From Poriferisodalis sp965198245 (GTDB lineage Bacteria; Actinomycetota; Acidimicrobiia; Acidimicrobiales; Poriferisodalaceae), in contig NZ_OZ240249.1 in NCBI RefSeq assembly GCF_965198245.1, forward strand, positions 2,976,001 through 3,040,000: a stretch of 64,000 nucleotides of DNA. Direction: 5' to 3'. Below the pieces are notes generated by a model. It saw only the letters and a program-made list of their open reading frames with translations, searched no databases and had not been told where the DNA came from. Shown one piece after another: positions 51,721 through 64,000 of this stretch. The position numbers and the translations under genes are program-made. Positions within the stretch are counted from its first letter, which is position 1; each line of letters begins with the position of its first letter.

Positions 51721-51760
51721 GCCACGGCGGTCGTGCCGCCGCGAGCCTCGGGACGCGAGG
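51721..51760 (-). terminator. Candidate hairpins after korB / before tlyA
   Basis: Two GC-rich stems, CGGCGG/CCGCCG and CCTCG/CGAGG, lie in the 100-bp gap downstream of korB and upstream of tlyA. They lack a clear T-run, so they may be an imperfect terminator or part of the tlyA leader. Confidence 0.35.
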
Positions 51761-51766
51761 TGGATC

Positions 51767-52786
51767 TCAGACGTACCAAGTACCGCGTGAACGCAGCAAC
51801 TGTCCGATGTCCGCGGGGCCCTGCTTTTCCTGGGCTGCGGCCAGCTGTCGCGTGGAAGCCATTGCGTACTCACTACGCCGCACGGCACGGAATACGCCGA
51901 TCGGAGTCGGCTCAAAGGGTCCGCGTGCAAGACGGGCCAGCATGAACGCCGTCGACGGATCGTGCTTGGTCTCGTCGTGGGTGAGCAGCTCGTCAGGACT
52001 CACATCGGCTGAGTGGATGACCCGGGCGCAGCCAGACTCGTCAATGACGCCGAACTCGCCATCGGCCCCGAACCGGATGGGTTCGCCATGCGTCAGCGGG
52101 ATCAGGTTGGCGTCGCGATTCTGCTTCTTCGTGACGCCTTCGAAGGCGCCGTCGTTGAAGACGTTGCAGTTCTGGAACACCTCTACGAACGCAGCGCCGT
52201 CGTGTTCGTGCGCCCGCCGGAAGGTTTCCATCATGTGCTGGCGGTCCATGTCGTGGGTCCGGGCCACAAACGAGGCCTCAGCTCCGAGCGCCACGGCCAG
52301 CGGGTTGAACGGGGCGTCCAGCGAACCCATCGGCGAGCTCTTGGTGACCTTTCCGATCTCGCTGGTGGGGCTGAACTGGCCCTTGGTGAGGCCATAGATC
52401 TGGTTGTTGAACAGCAGCACCTTGATCTTGACGTTACGACGCAACGCATGAATCAGGTGATTGCCGCCGATCGACAGCATGTCGCCGTCACCGCCGATGA
52501 CCCACACGTCGAGATCGGGCCGCGCCATTGCCAGACCGGTGGCGATCGCAGGTGCTCGGCCGTGGATGCCGTGCACGCCGTAGGAATTCATGTAGTACGG
52601 GAAGCGGGCGGCACACCCGATGCCCGAGACGAACACCGTGTTGTGCGGGTCGGTGCGCAGGCTCGGCATCAGCATCCGCATCGCCGTGAGGATGGAGTAG
52701 TCGCCGCAGCCCGGGCACCAGCGGACCTCCTGGTCGGTGGCCCAGTCTGCGGGCTGTGTAGTCGGCGTGAAAGAGGTGTCGGTCAT
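51767..52786 (-). CDS. korB: 2-oxoacid:ferredoxin oxidoreductase, beta subunit
   Basis: ThDP-binding subunit of 2-oxoglutarate:ferredoxin oxidoreductase (KGOR), 339 aa. Cluster/ThDP motifs: EVRWCPGCGDYSIL, VSGIGCAARFPYYMNSYG, then GDGDMLSIGGNHLIHA with the downstream NNQIYGLTKGQFSPTS characteristic of KGOR-type enzymes. ATG at 52786. It follows korA by 113 bp. Together with KorA it can supply succinyl-CoA in the citric acid cycle while reducing ferredoxin; the sequence does not separate 2-oxoglutarate from other 2-oxoacids with certainty. Confidence 0.93.
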   Translation of the reverse strand: MTDTSFTPTTQPADWATDQEVRWCPGCGDYSILTAMRMLMPSLRTDPHNTVFVSGIGCAARFPYYMNSYGVHGIHGRAPAIATGLAMARPDLDVWVIGGDGDMLSIGGNHLIHALRRNVKIKVLLFNNQIYGLTKGQFSPTSEIGKVTKSSPMGSLDAPFNPLAVALGAEASFVARTHDMDRQHMMETFRRAHEHDGAAFVEVFQNCNVFNDGAFEGVTKKQNRDANLIPLTHGEPIRFGADGEFGVIDESGCARVIHSADVSPDELLTHDETKHDPSTAFMLARLARGPFEPTPIGVFRAVRRSEYAMASTRQLAAAQEKQGPADIGQLLRSRGTWYV

Positions 52787-52899
52787 CGTGCGGTTTACCT
52801 CTGTGGGTGCTCTGAGTGCTCGTTGGGAGATTGTTCCGGCTTGTGCCAGTTGCGATTCGTGCGTGGTATGTCGTGTGTGTGGACTTGCGTCGTCGGCTT

Positions 52900-54780
52900 C
52901 TATACGGCTGCCAACTCCTCGAGGCGCTTGCGTACCCCGGCGGTCACTTCTCCCGTGGTGAAGGGCACGCCGTCGATCTTGCCGATGTGTTCGACATCGA
53001 TCAGGTACTTCGCTCGCACGAGATCGCAGAGCTGGCCTTTGTTCATCTCGGGGCACACCACGGCCCGGTAGCGCCGCAGCACGTCGCCGAGATTCGCCGG
53101 CAGCGGATTGAGGTGTCGCAGATGAACGTGTGCGACCCTGAAGCCAGCCTCTCGCAGCCGTCCGGCGGTGGCGTCGATGGCCCCCCACGTGGACCCCCAG
53201 CCCAGCACGACGAGATCAGCATCGACGTCGCCGGCGATTTCGACATCGGGCACGTCGACACCGTCGATCTTGGCCTGCCGCAGGTCCACCATCAGCTGGT
53301 GATTCTCGGGCTCGTAGGAGATGTTGCCGGTGCCGTCCTCCTTTTCGATGCCACCGATGCGATGCATCAAGCCGGGCGTGCCGGGGATGGCCCACGGTCG
53401 GGCCAGGGTCTGCGGATCTCGCAGGTACGGCAGGAAGATGCCGTCACCGTCCTCGTTGGTGCCGTTGAACTCGGTGGCGAAGTCGACCCCGATGTCCGGC
53501 AGCGTGCCGACATCTGGGAGCAGCCACGGCTCGGAGCTGTTGGCCAGGAAGCCATCGGACAGCACGATCACCGGCGTCCGGTACTTCAAGGCGATGCGCG
53601 ACGCCTCGATCGCGATGTCGAAACAATCGGCCGGGCTGCGCGGCGCCACCACGGGCAGCGGCGACTCAGAGTGGCGCCCGTACATGGCCATCATCAAGTC
53701 GGCCTGCTCGGGCTTGGTCGGCAGTCCCGTGGACGGACCGCCGCGCTGGATGTCGAGCACCACCAACGGGAGCTCCAGGCTCACCGCGAGGCTGAGCGTC
53801 TCGCCCTTGAGGGCCAGGCCTGGCCCCGACGTGGCGGTGAACGCCAGCGCTCCGCCGAAGGCCGCCCCCACAGCGGACGCTGCAGCGGCGATCTCGTCTT
53901 CGGCCTGGAAGGTCCGCACACCGAAGTTCTTCTTCAGCGACATCTCGTGCAGGATGTCCGAAGCCGGGGTGATCGGATATGAGCCCAGGAACACCGGCAG
54001 GCGCGCCAGCTGACCCGCCACGACGCAGCCCCACGCCAGCGCCGTGTTGCCGTTGACGTTGGTGTACTCGCCAGGTGCCAGCGGGGCCGGCTTGACCTCG
54101 TAGTGCGCCTCGAAGATCTCAGCGGTTTCGCCGAAGTTGTAGCCGGCCTTGAAGGCGGAGGTGTTGGCGTCAATGACCTGAGTGCGACCCCGGAACTTGG
54201 TGTTGATGAATTCGATGGTCGGCTCGGTCGGCCGGGTGTACATCCATGAGATCAACCCGAGCGCGAAGAAATTCTTGGACCGTTCCGCATCGCGCTGCTT
54301 GACGCCGTGCTCGACCACCGCGTCACGGGTGATCTGGCTCATCGGCACCGGGTATGCCCGGTAGTCGTCAAGCGTGCCGTCTTCGAGCGGGTTGGAGGAG
54401 TAGCCGGCCTTCTCGAGGTTGCGGTCGGTGAAGGCATCGGTGTTGACGATCAGCGCGCCGCCCTGGGTGAGATGGTGCAGCTGAGCCTTCAGCGCAGCGG
54501 GGTTCATGGCTACCAGCACCGTCGGAGCGTCGCCCGGCGTGGTGATGTCGAAGTCCGAAATGCGTACCTGGAAGGCCGAGACGCCCGCCAGTGTCCCCTG
54601 CGGGGCACGGATCTCGGCGGGGAAGTCCGGCAGGGTCGACAGGTCGTTTCCGAGTGCTGCGGAGATGCTCGTGAACTGGTCTCCGGTCAGCTGCATGCCG
54701 TCGCCGGAGTCGCCGGCGAATCGGATGATGACCTCGTCGATCTCCTGCAGCGGCAGTTCGCGCGCTGCGGTGTCGGTCAC
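52900..54780 (-). CDS. korA: 2-oxoacid:ferredoxin oxidoreductase, fused gamma-alpha subunit
   Basis: 626-aa subunit that fuses the gamma domain (residues about 15-200: VIIRFAGDSGDGMQLTG) to the alpha domain (SYPITPASDILHEMSL, EDEIAAAASAVGAAFGGA, TSGPGLALKGETL, then GGPSTGLPTKPEQADL). This is the KorA layout of actinobacteria. GTG start at 54780 has an AGGAGG ribosome-binding site; the same SD-bearing segment is repeated twice upstream. Forms the ferredoxin-linked 2-oxoglutarate dehydrogenase with KorB. Confidence 0.94.
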   Translation of the reverse strand: MTDTAARELPLQEIDEVIIRFAGDSGDGMQLTGDQFTSISAALGNDLSTLPDFPAEIRAPQGTLAGVSAFQVRISDFDITTPGDAPTVLVAMNPAALKAQLHHLTQGGALIVNTDAFTDRNLEKAGYSSNPLEDGTLDDYRAYPVPMSQITRDAVVEHGVKQRDAERSKNFFALGLISWMYTRPTEPTIEFINTKFRGRTQVIDANTSAFKAGYNFGETAEIFEAHYEVKPAPLAPGEYTNVNGNTALAWGCVVAGQLARLPVFLGSYPITPASDILHEMSLKKNFGVRTFQAEDEIAAAASAVGAAFGGALAFTATSGPGLALKGETLSLAVSLELPLVVLDIQRGGPSTGLPTKPEQADLMMAMYGRHSESPLPVVAPRSPADCFDIAIEASRIALKYRTPVIVLSDGFLANSSEPWLLPDVGTLPDIGVDFATEFNGTNEDGDGIFLPYLRDPQTLARPWAIPGTPGLMHRIGGIEKEDGTGNISYEPENHQLMVDLRQAKIDGVDVPDVEIAGDVDADLVVLGWGSTWGAIDATAGRLREAGFRVAHVHLRHLNPLPANLGDVLRRYRAVVCPEMNKGQLCDLVRAKYLIDVEHIGKIDGVPFTTGEVTAGVRKRLEELAAV

Positions 54781-54786
54781 AGTACC

Positions 54787-54836
54787 TCCTGGGGGGGATG
54801 GCTCCTGGGGGAAGACGGCTCCTGGGGGATTTCAGC
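54787..54836. repeat. Triple 16-17-bp repeat carrying the korA ribosome-binding site
   Basis: TCCTGGGGG on the plus strand recurs at 54787, 54803 and 54820 with similar following bases. On the mRNA this gives CCCAGGAG three times; the copy nearest the GTG reads CCCAGGAGG and is the working Shine-Dalgarno. Confidence 0.8.
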
Positions 54837-54895
54837 CGCTCCAGGCGACCACGCTAGCCGCGGCCGCACCGATGCAGCCGGGTTGGGGTCACCTG

Positions 54896-55966
54896 TCAGG
54901 CGATGGTCACCGCTGGGTCCAAATACACGTCCTGTATGGCGCCGAGCAGCTCGACGCCCTCGACCATTGGCCTTTGGAAGGCCTTGCGTCCCGAGATCAG
55001 CCCGATGCCACCCGCTCGCTTGTTGACGACCGCAGTGGTGACGGCCTCGGCCAAGTCGGTGGCGCCCGAACTGGCTCCTCCCGAGTTGATCAGCCCCACC
55101 CGTCCCATGTAGCAATTGGCCACCTGCCAGCGGCACAGGTCCACTGGATGATCCGATGTCAGCCGGTCGTAGACGGCAGCGTGGGTCTTGCCAAAACCCG
55201 AGACCGAGACGAAGGCACCGTTGTTCTCGGGCAGCTTCTGCTTGATGATGTCGGCCTCGATCGTCACGCCGATGTGGTTGGCCTGCCCGGTGGCGTCGGC
55301 AGACACATGGTGGTCAGCGCCGCCTGCTTCGTTGGACAGGTTGATGGCCGGGTTGCGGAGGTAGCACCACAGCACGGTGAACATGCCGAGCCGGTGTGCT
55401 TCCTCGAACGCAGCGGCCACCTCAGTGATCTGCCGTCCGCTCTCAGCCGAGCCAAAATAGATGGTGGCTCCGACGCCGGCGGCGCCGAGCTCATGCGCCC
55501 GGGCGACCGAACCGAACATGATCTGGTCGTACTTCGCGGGGTAGGTCAGCAGCTCGTTGTGGTTGAGCTTGACGATGAATGGGATGCGATGCGCGTAGCG
55601 GCGGGATACCGCTCCCAGCACGCCGAATGTGGTCGCCACGGCATTGCAGCCGCCCTCGACCGCCAACTCCACAATGGAAGCTGGATCGAAGTAGATCGGG
55701 TTGGGGGCGAACGAAGCAGCCCCGGAGTGCTCGATTCCCTGGTCCACCGGCAAGATCGAGACATAGCCGGTGTCGGCGAGGCGGCCGTGGTCGAACAGCG
55801 ACTGGAGGCTCCGCATGACCTGCGGTGAACGGTCGGTGTCGGCTACGATGTCGGTCACGAAGTCCGGCCCGGGCAGGGTGAGCAGATCCCGCCCGATGCC
55901 TTCACACTTGTGGTCCAGCAAGTAGGAGGCCTGCTCGCCCAGCAGGCGCTCGATGTCGGTAGTCAT
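54896..55966 (-). CDS. fbaB: Class I fructose-bisphosphate aldolase (DhnA/FbaB type)
   Basis: Schiff-base aldolase of glycolysis/gluconeogenesis, 356 aa. Family blocks: YVSILPVDQGIEHSG, AVATTFGVLG, PFIVKLNHNE, GATIYFGS, VLWCYLRNPA, and the C-terminal RVGLINSGG-SSG and IGLISGRKAFQRP. It is of the FbaB/DhnA group, which also includes related aldolases. ATG at 55966; no strong ribosome-binding site. Same strand as korA, 115 bp upstream of it. Confidence 0.9.
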   Translation of the reverse strand: MTTDIERLLGEQASYLLDHKCEGIGRDLLTLPGPDFVTDIVADTDRSPQVMRSLQSLFDHGRLADTGYVSILPVDQGIEHSGAASFAPNPIYFDPASIVELAVEGGCNAVATTFGVLGAVSRRYAHRIPFIVKLNHNELLTYPAKYDQIMFGSVARAHELGAAGVGATIYFGSAESGRQITEVAAAFEEAHRLGMFTVLWCYLRNPAINLSNEAGGADHHVSADATGQANHIGVTIEADIIKQKLPENNGAFVSVSGFGKTHAAVYDRLTSDHPVDLCRWQVANCYMGRVGLINSGGASSGATDLAEAVTTAVVNKRAGGIGLISGRKAFQRPMVEGVELLGAIQDVYLDPAVTIA

Positions 55967-56114
55967 GTTGGTCGCTTGCCTCGCGCGATCAGGCGGCGCC
56001 GGTACTGAGGGCCGGTACTGGGGGCGGCGCTCGCCGAATGACGGGATCATTCTATCCGCGCGCTCGCGGCGGAAGGCTGATCCTGCAGGGATTTCTTGAA
56101 GTTGTGCGCTGTCG

Positions 56115-57176
56115 CTAGGCGTCGTGCGTGCCGAGCGCTGCCAGCCGGTCCTGCACATCAACGAATTCGGGCTCGACATCGGCAATCCGGGCAAAGCCGC
56201 GCCGGGCCCGCTGCAAGTCCCCGACCCGGTCGTACAGATCTGCGAGCGCGTACCACAGCCTGAGGTGGTGCTCCTGAGGGCGCCTAGGGCGCAGCGGACC
56301 CGCCTCAAGCAAACGAATGGCGTCGCGCGGGCGGCCTTCGTCCGTCAGCGCACCCGCAGCCACGATGCGCCCCTCGGTGATCGTCTCAGCGTCAGGATCG
56401 GCGTGTCTCAGGCGGTCCCAGACGTCATGCACGTCGTTGAGCCGGCCCAGTGCCCGGTAACAGTCAGCGAGCACTGGCAGCTGGTCGATGGCCCTGGTAA
56501 GCGCCTCATATTGCTCGAGCCGGTGTGACGCCGCAGTCCAGCGACCGAGGCGGTAGAGCGTGAGGCCGTAGAGCTCCTGCACCTCCGCGACGGCCGCATA
56601 TCTCGACGCCAGCGGTCGCAGCGTGCTGACCGCGTCGCCGAACCGTTCCGCCAGAAAGTCCTCTCCTGCATCGCGCAGGCGATGAGCGAGTCGCTCTCGT
56701 TCGGATGCCGGCACATCTCGCACCGATGCTGGGTCCAGCTGGGGCACATCCAGCCGTACTCTGGGCCGACGCCGTGTCTGTGTCTTCGTCGTCTTCGTCG
56801 CTGCACGCTGGACGGGCTCCGGGTCCTGAGGCACCGAAGGTCGCGGATCTTGGCGGACCGGCACCCCAGCGGCATACGCGTCCCCCCGGTCGGCCCCCGG
56901 GATCGGCCGCAGCACAGAAGCACCCTTGCGTGCAACCCCGCCCCAATCGGTCCGCCGAGCCGCTCGCTCTGCCACCTCGTCGACAGGCTTGTCACCTCGA
57001 CGAGGAGGTCCAGACCGACGCTGCTCGCGTTGGCCGACAGGGCGGCGATCTCTCCCAGATCGGTCATTTCGACCGCGACCGGACTCGCCTCGACGACCGG
57101 GACCCTGCCGTCGATCGCGGTCGCGATCAGGGCGTCGCTGCGGGCCTCTGCGAGGCGGGCGCCGGTTCTGCGTCAC
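56115..57176 (-). CDS. TPR-repeat protein with Arg/Gly-rich N-terminal tail
   Basis: 353-aa protein. The first ~80 residues are an Arg/Asp/Gly/Pro-rich, highly charged tail (RRGPQRRPDRDRDRRQG pattern, with RG/RR repeats) that looks disordered and RNA-like in binding character. Residues about 150-350 form helical repeats of TPR type (LAHRLRDAGEDFLAERFGDAV, VQELYGLTLYRLGRWTAAS, LADCYRALGRLNDVHDVW, LWYALADLYDRVGDLQRARRG). Start GTG at 57176 lies just after an AGGA, too close for ideal spacing, so the start is uncertain. It sits directly downstream of the rRNA operon terminator. Function unknown; an RNA or ribosome link is speculation. Confidence 0.8.
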   Translation of the reverse strand: MTQNRRPPRRGPQRRPDRDRDRRQGPGRRGESGRGRNDRSGRDRRPVGQREQRRSGPPRRGDKPVDEVAERAARRTDWGGVARKGASVLRPIPGADRGDAYAAGVPVRQDPRPSVPQDPEPVQRAATKTTKTQTRRRPRVRLDVPQLDPASVRDVPASERERLAHRLRDAGEDFLAERFGDAVSTLRPLASRYAAVAEVQELYGLTLYRLGRWTAASHRLEQYEALTRAIDQLPVLADCYRALGRLNDVHDVWDRLRHADPDAETITEGRIVAAGALTDEGRPRDAIRLLEAGPLRPRRPQEHHLRLWYALADLYDRVGDLQRARRGFARIADVEPEFVDVQDRLAALGTHDA

Positions 57177-57204
57177 TCCTCGAGACTAGGCCCCGAACGC
57201 GAAG

Positions 57205-57232
57205 AACCCCCGCCGCTAACACGACGGGGGTT
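57205..57232 (-). terminator. rRNA operon terminator hairpin
   Basis: AACCCCCG at 57205-57212 and CGGGGGTT at 57225-57232 form a perfect 8-bp stem right after the 5S gene, in the direction of rRNA transcription, followed by a short T/C-rich run. Confidence 0.75.
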
Positions 57233-57236
57233 CAGG

Positions 57237-57354
<118 letters not shown>

Positions 57355-57360
57355 GATCCA

Positions 57361-57385
57361 GTGCGTACGGTCGTGCCGTATGCAC
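57361..57385 (-). other. Hairpin in the 23S-5S spacer
   Basis: GTGCGTACGG and CCGTATGCAC pair over 10 bp with a five-base loop. It probably acts in processing between 23S and 5S. The remainder of the 133-bp spacer contains no tRNA. Confidence 0.5.
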
Positions 57386-57473
57386 AGTTCCAGTTCGCGT
57401 GCGAGATAACTCGCACGGCGACTCCTGCAAAGCGATGCACGCTCAGCACACTGCGTGGTGCGCTTCCTCGAGG

Positions 57474-57487
57474 CTGAGTATCGATAC

Positions 57488-57492
<5 letters not shown>
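57474..57492. repeat. 23S processing stem, 3' arm
   Basis: CTGAGTATCGATACCAAGC here is complementary to 60558-60578 (which has an extra TA), bringing both 23S ends together as a substrate for RNase III. Confidence 0.85.
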
Positions 57493-62400
<4,908 letters not shown>

Positions 62401-62929
62401 GATCGAGGCCTGCTGTGTCGTTGCGGCCACCAAGGTGGCCGTGCCGCTGCAACCGCCGAAGCGGCTGCGACCGGACATCGCAAGCACGATCGAAGAGCCC
62501 GTGACGCGATCTGAGGGGAAATCCCCTCTCCTGCGACAACTGGCTGGAATTGGTGCACCGTCGCATGTTGGCCCGCTCGAGGCGAGCCTGATGCTCCGGC
62601 ACGAATAAGTTGGTCCCCGGTCTGGGTAGACCGCGGACCGGCTGTGTGGTTCGACCGGCGGCTGGAATCCAGCAGCCGATCGCCCGCACTGGCGTTTTCG
62701 TCCTCTGTTCTGTTGTCAAGGAGCGCTGCTGAGGCGAAGCCGCCGGCAGCTGACACTTGATCGGCGTCTGCCGCTGCCCTCTGCGAAGGAGTGCTGCGGG
62801 AGACGCCGCCGGAGGTGTCGGACCCCTCCGGCCGGCAATGCGGCCTGCGAGGGGGACGCATGACACTACAGGGGGCAACCCACCTCCGCAACCACTCTCG
62901 GCCACAGATTACGCCTGTACGCGGCGCTG
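62401..62929 (-). other. rRNA leader and promoter region between tyrS and 16S
   Basis: 529 bp without a credible gene. Hairpins on the transcript: GGCCACC/GGTGGCC (62425-62440), GAGGGG/CCCCTC (62513-62528), GGTCC..AGACCG-type stem (62612-62639), and the 16S stalk arm (62698-62728). GCCGGAGG/CCTCCGGC (62808-62832) may terminate tyrS transcription. I could not place a convincing -35/-10 pair. Confidence 0.6.
62698..62728. repeat. 16S processing stem, 5' arm (in leader)
   Basis: Complement of 60725-60755 across the 16S gene. The TTGACA seen inside it on the minus strand is better explained by this stem than as a -35 box. Confidence 0.88.
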
Positions 62930-64000
62930 TCAGGGCGCTGTCGCGACGTGCCAGCGCTTCTTGCCTCGCCGTAGCAGCACATAGCGGCCATAGAGCAGGT
63001 CGTTCGCTCCGACGAGGCGGTCGGGATCGCTGGTGCGATCGCCGTTGATGTACACGCTTCCCTCGGCGAGCGCCCTGCGAGCTTCGCTGCGGCTGTGAGC
63101 CAATTCGGCGTCGACGAGCACGTCCACTACGGATGCACCGAGCACTCGCAGCTGGCCCGAAGGGACTTCTTCGACCACGAACGCCAGCGCTGGTGCCGAC
63201 ACCTCACGCAGCGACGCCATCCCGCCGAACAGCACCTCACTGGCCCCGGCCGCAGCGGTGGCCGCCCCATCTCCGTGCACGATGCGCGTGATCTCGGCCG
63301 CCAGGCGCCGTTGGCCCTCGCGACGGCCCGGATCGGCCTCGTGCGCAGCAGTGATGTCCTGCACTTCCGCGATCTCGAGGAACGTGAGCTGAGCCAGCAG
63401 CTTGCCCACGTCGGCATCATCAGCACCGATCCACGCTTGGTAGAAGCGGTAAGGACTCATGGCGTCGGCGCTCAGCCACAGTGTCTCGCCACCAGCCGTC
63501 TTGCCGTATTTCGTGCCGTCACCGCGCGCCAGCAATGGCCAGGTCAGCGCGTGGGCGGAGCGTCCCAGCCGACGCCGAATCAAATCGATGCCCAGCACGA
63601 TGTTGCCCCACTGATCAGAGCCGCCGACCTGCAGTTCGCACTCGACGTTCTCGGCCAGCCAGAGGTAGTCGTACGCCTGCAGCAGCATGTAGCTGAACTC
63701 GGTGTAGGACAGCCCATCACCTTCGTCCAGTCGGTTGCGGACCGACTCCTTGCCGACCATCTGCTGCACGGTGACGTGCTTGCCGACGTCCCGCAAGAAG
63801 TCGAGCACGCCGACGCCGACAGTCCAGGCGCGGTTGTCAAGCAGCCGCGCTGCGTAGGGCCCGTCGTCAAAGTCCAGGAATTGCCGCAGCTGCGGCACGA
63901 TCCCTTCGAGGTTGCGGGCCAGGGCGTCGTCATCGAGCAGGTTGCGCTCAGTCGAGCGCCCGCTGGGGTCGCCGACCATGCCGGTCGCCCCACCGGCGAG
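62930..64000 (-). CDS. tyrS: Tyrosyl-tRNA synthetase (5' end beyond window)
   Basis: Class I synthetase charging tRNA-Tyr. The visible 356 residues begin LAGGATGMVGDPSGRS, the conserved substrate-binding start of the Rossmann fold. VGGSDQWGNI follows for tyrosine recognition, then KYGKTAGGE, the KFGKS-type second signature. The C-terminal S4 domain is LVDAELAHSRSEARRALAEGSVYINGDR. The N-terminal HIGH segment and start lie past position 64000. It is transcribed toward the rRNA operon. Confidence 0.96.
   Translation of the reverse strand, partial: LAGGATGMVGDPSGRSTERNLLDDDALARNLEGIVPQLRQFLDFDDGPYAARLLDNRAWTVGVGVLDFLRDVGKHVTVQQMVGKESVRNRLDEGDGLSYTEFSYMLLQAYDYLWLAENVECELQVGGSDQWGNIVLGIDLIRRRLGRSAHALTWPLLARGDGTKYGKTAGGETLWLSADAMSPYRFYQAWIGADDADVGKLLAQLTFLEIAEVQDITAAHEADPGRREGQRRLAAEITRIVHGDGAATAAAGASEVLFGGMASLREVSAPALAFVVEEVPSGQLRVLGASVVDVLVDAELAHSRSEARRALAEGSVYINGDRTSDPDRLVGANDLLYGRYVLLRRGKKRWHVATAP

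Noticed and set aside
62714..62719. TTGACA as the -35 box of the rRNA promoter
   Set aside because: No -10-like hexamer at 16-18 bp, and the bases belong to the 31-nt 16S processing stem.

Overview
The window is a high-GC chromosomal segment of an actinobacterium. The best fit is the class Acidimicrobiia, judged from neighbourhood and rRNA character; I could not run a phylogeny. Diagnostic gene orders are gcvH - FHA (garA-like) - MerR (ftsR-like), recN - steA - mctB-like with a polyprenyl-phosphate/glycosyltransferase pair, and scpA - scpB - pseudouridine synthase. Nearly all genes are housekeeping, densely packed, and often coupled through ATGA or GTGA stop/start overlaps. There is no prophage, IS element or CRISPR array. 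The most accessory pieces are a hipBA pair, a broken ATPase remnant and some short tandem repeats.

Layout: 1-2.4 kb (minus) ftsR-like regulator, garA-like, gcvH, pgsA-like; 2.4-5.7 kb HIT protein, SRAP protein and hipBA with a motif-rich upstream region; 5.7-10.3 kb (minus) a thiamine-diphosphate enzyme and leuS; 10.4-15.9 kb methylmalonyl-CoA mutase mutA-mutB and its chaperone meaB, with a PH-like membrane protein on the other strand; 15.9-19.4 kb (minus) class I ribonucleotide reductase nrdA-nrdB; 19.7-23.2 kb an FAD reductase, a DUF427 gene interrupted by an in-frame TGA, a lipoprotein, a CHAT/caspase-like protein, tRNA-Pro and a small membrane protein; 23.2-26.2 kb der and a DUF512 radical-SAM protein; 26.3-27.3 kb ispH; 27.3-31.2 kb (minus) tyrA - aroA/cmk fusion - acyltransferase; 31.3-34.9 kb a large indolepyruvate ferredoxin oxidoreductase; 35-37.5 kb rluB-like, scpB, scpA; 37.6 kb trpS; 38.6-39.2 kb ATPase/DUF4143 pseudogene; 39.2-41.8 kb xerD-like and pyrG with a structured leader; 42-43.6 kb an 8-oxoguanine-deaminase-like amidohydrolase; 43.8-51.7 kb (minus) phosphotransferase-like, GT2, mctB-like, steA, recN, nadK, tlyA; 51.8-54.8 kb 2-oxoacid:ferredoxin oxidoreductase korA-korB; 54.9-57.2 kb class I aldolase and a TPR protein; 57.2-62.4 kb (minus) a 16S-23S-5S rRNA operon without spacer tRNAs; 62.9-64 kb tyrS, running off the right edge.

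Metabolically, the segment supports propionate/odd-chain or branched carbon flow into succinyl-CoA (mutAB/meaB), ferredoxin-linked 2-oxoacid oxidation (KorAB and the indolepyruvate-type enzyme), the late shikimate/tyrosine pathway, the MEP isoprenoid pathway (IspH), and oxygen-dependent dNTP synthesis.

The most interesting signal is in the DUF427 gene at 20992-21363. A single in-frame TGA replaces the family's conserved Cys (as I recall the family), the frame resumes perfectly, and the next bases form a 6-bp hairpin capped by GGUC plus an outer 7-bp stem. This looks like a bacterial SECIS, so the gene may encode a new selenoprotein. Secondary signals are a hairpin/pseudoknot-like leader at the pyrG ribosome-binding site, degenerate tandem copies of stop-codon regions at the ends of nrdB, leuS and rluB, a 60-bp tandem hairpin repeat, and a reiterated GAATGC motif upstream of hipBA.
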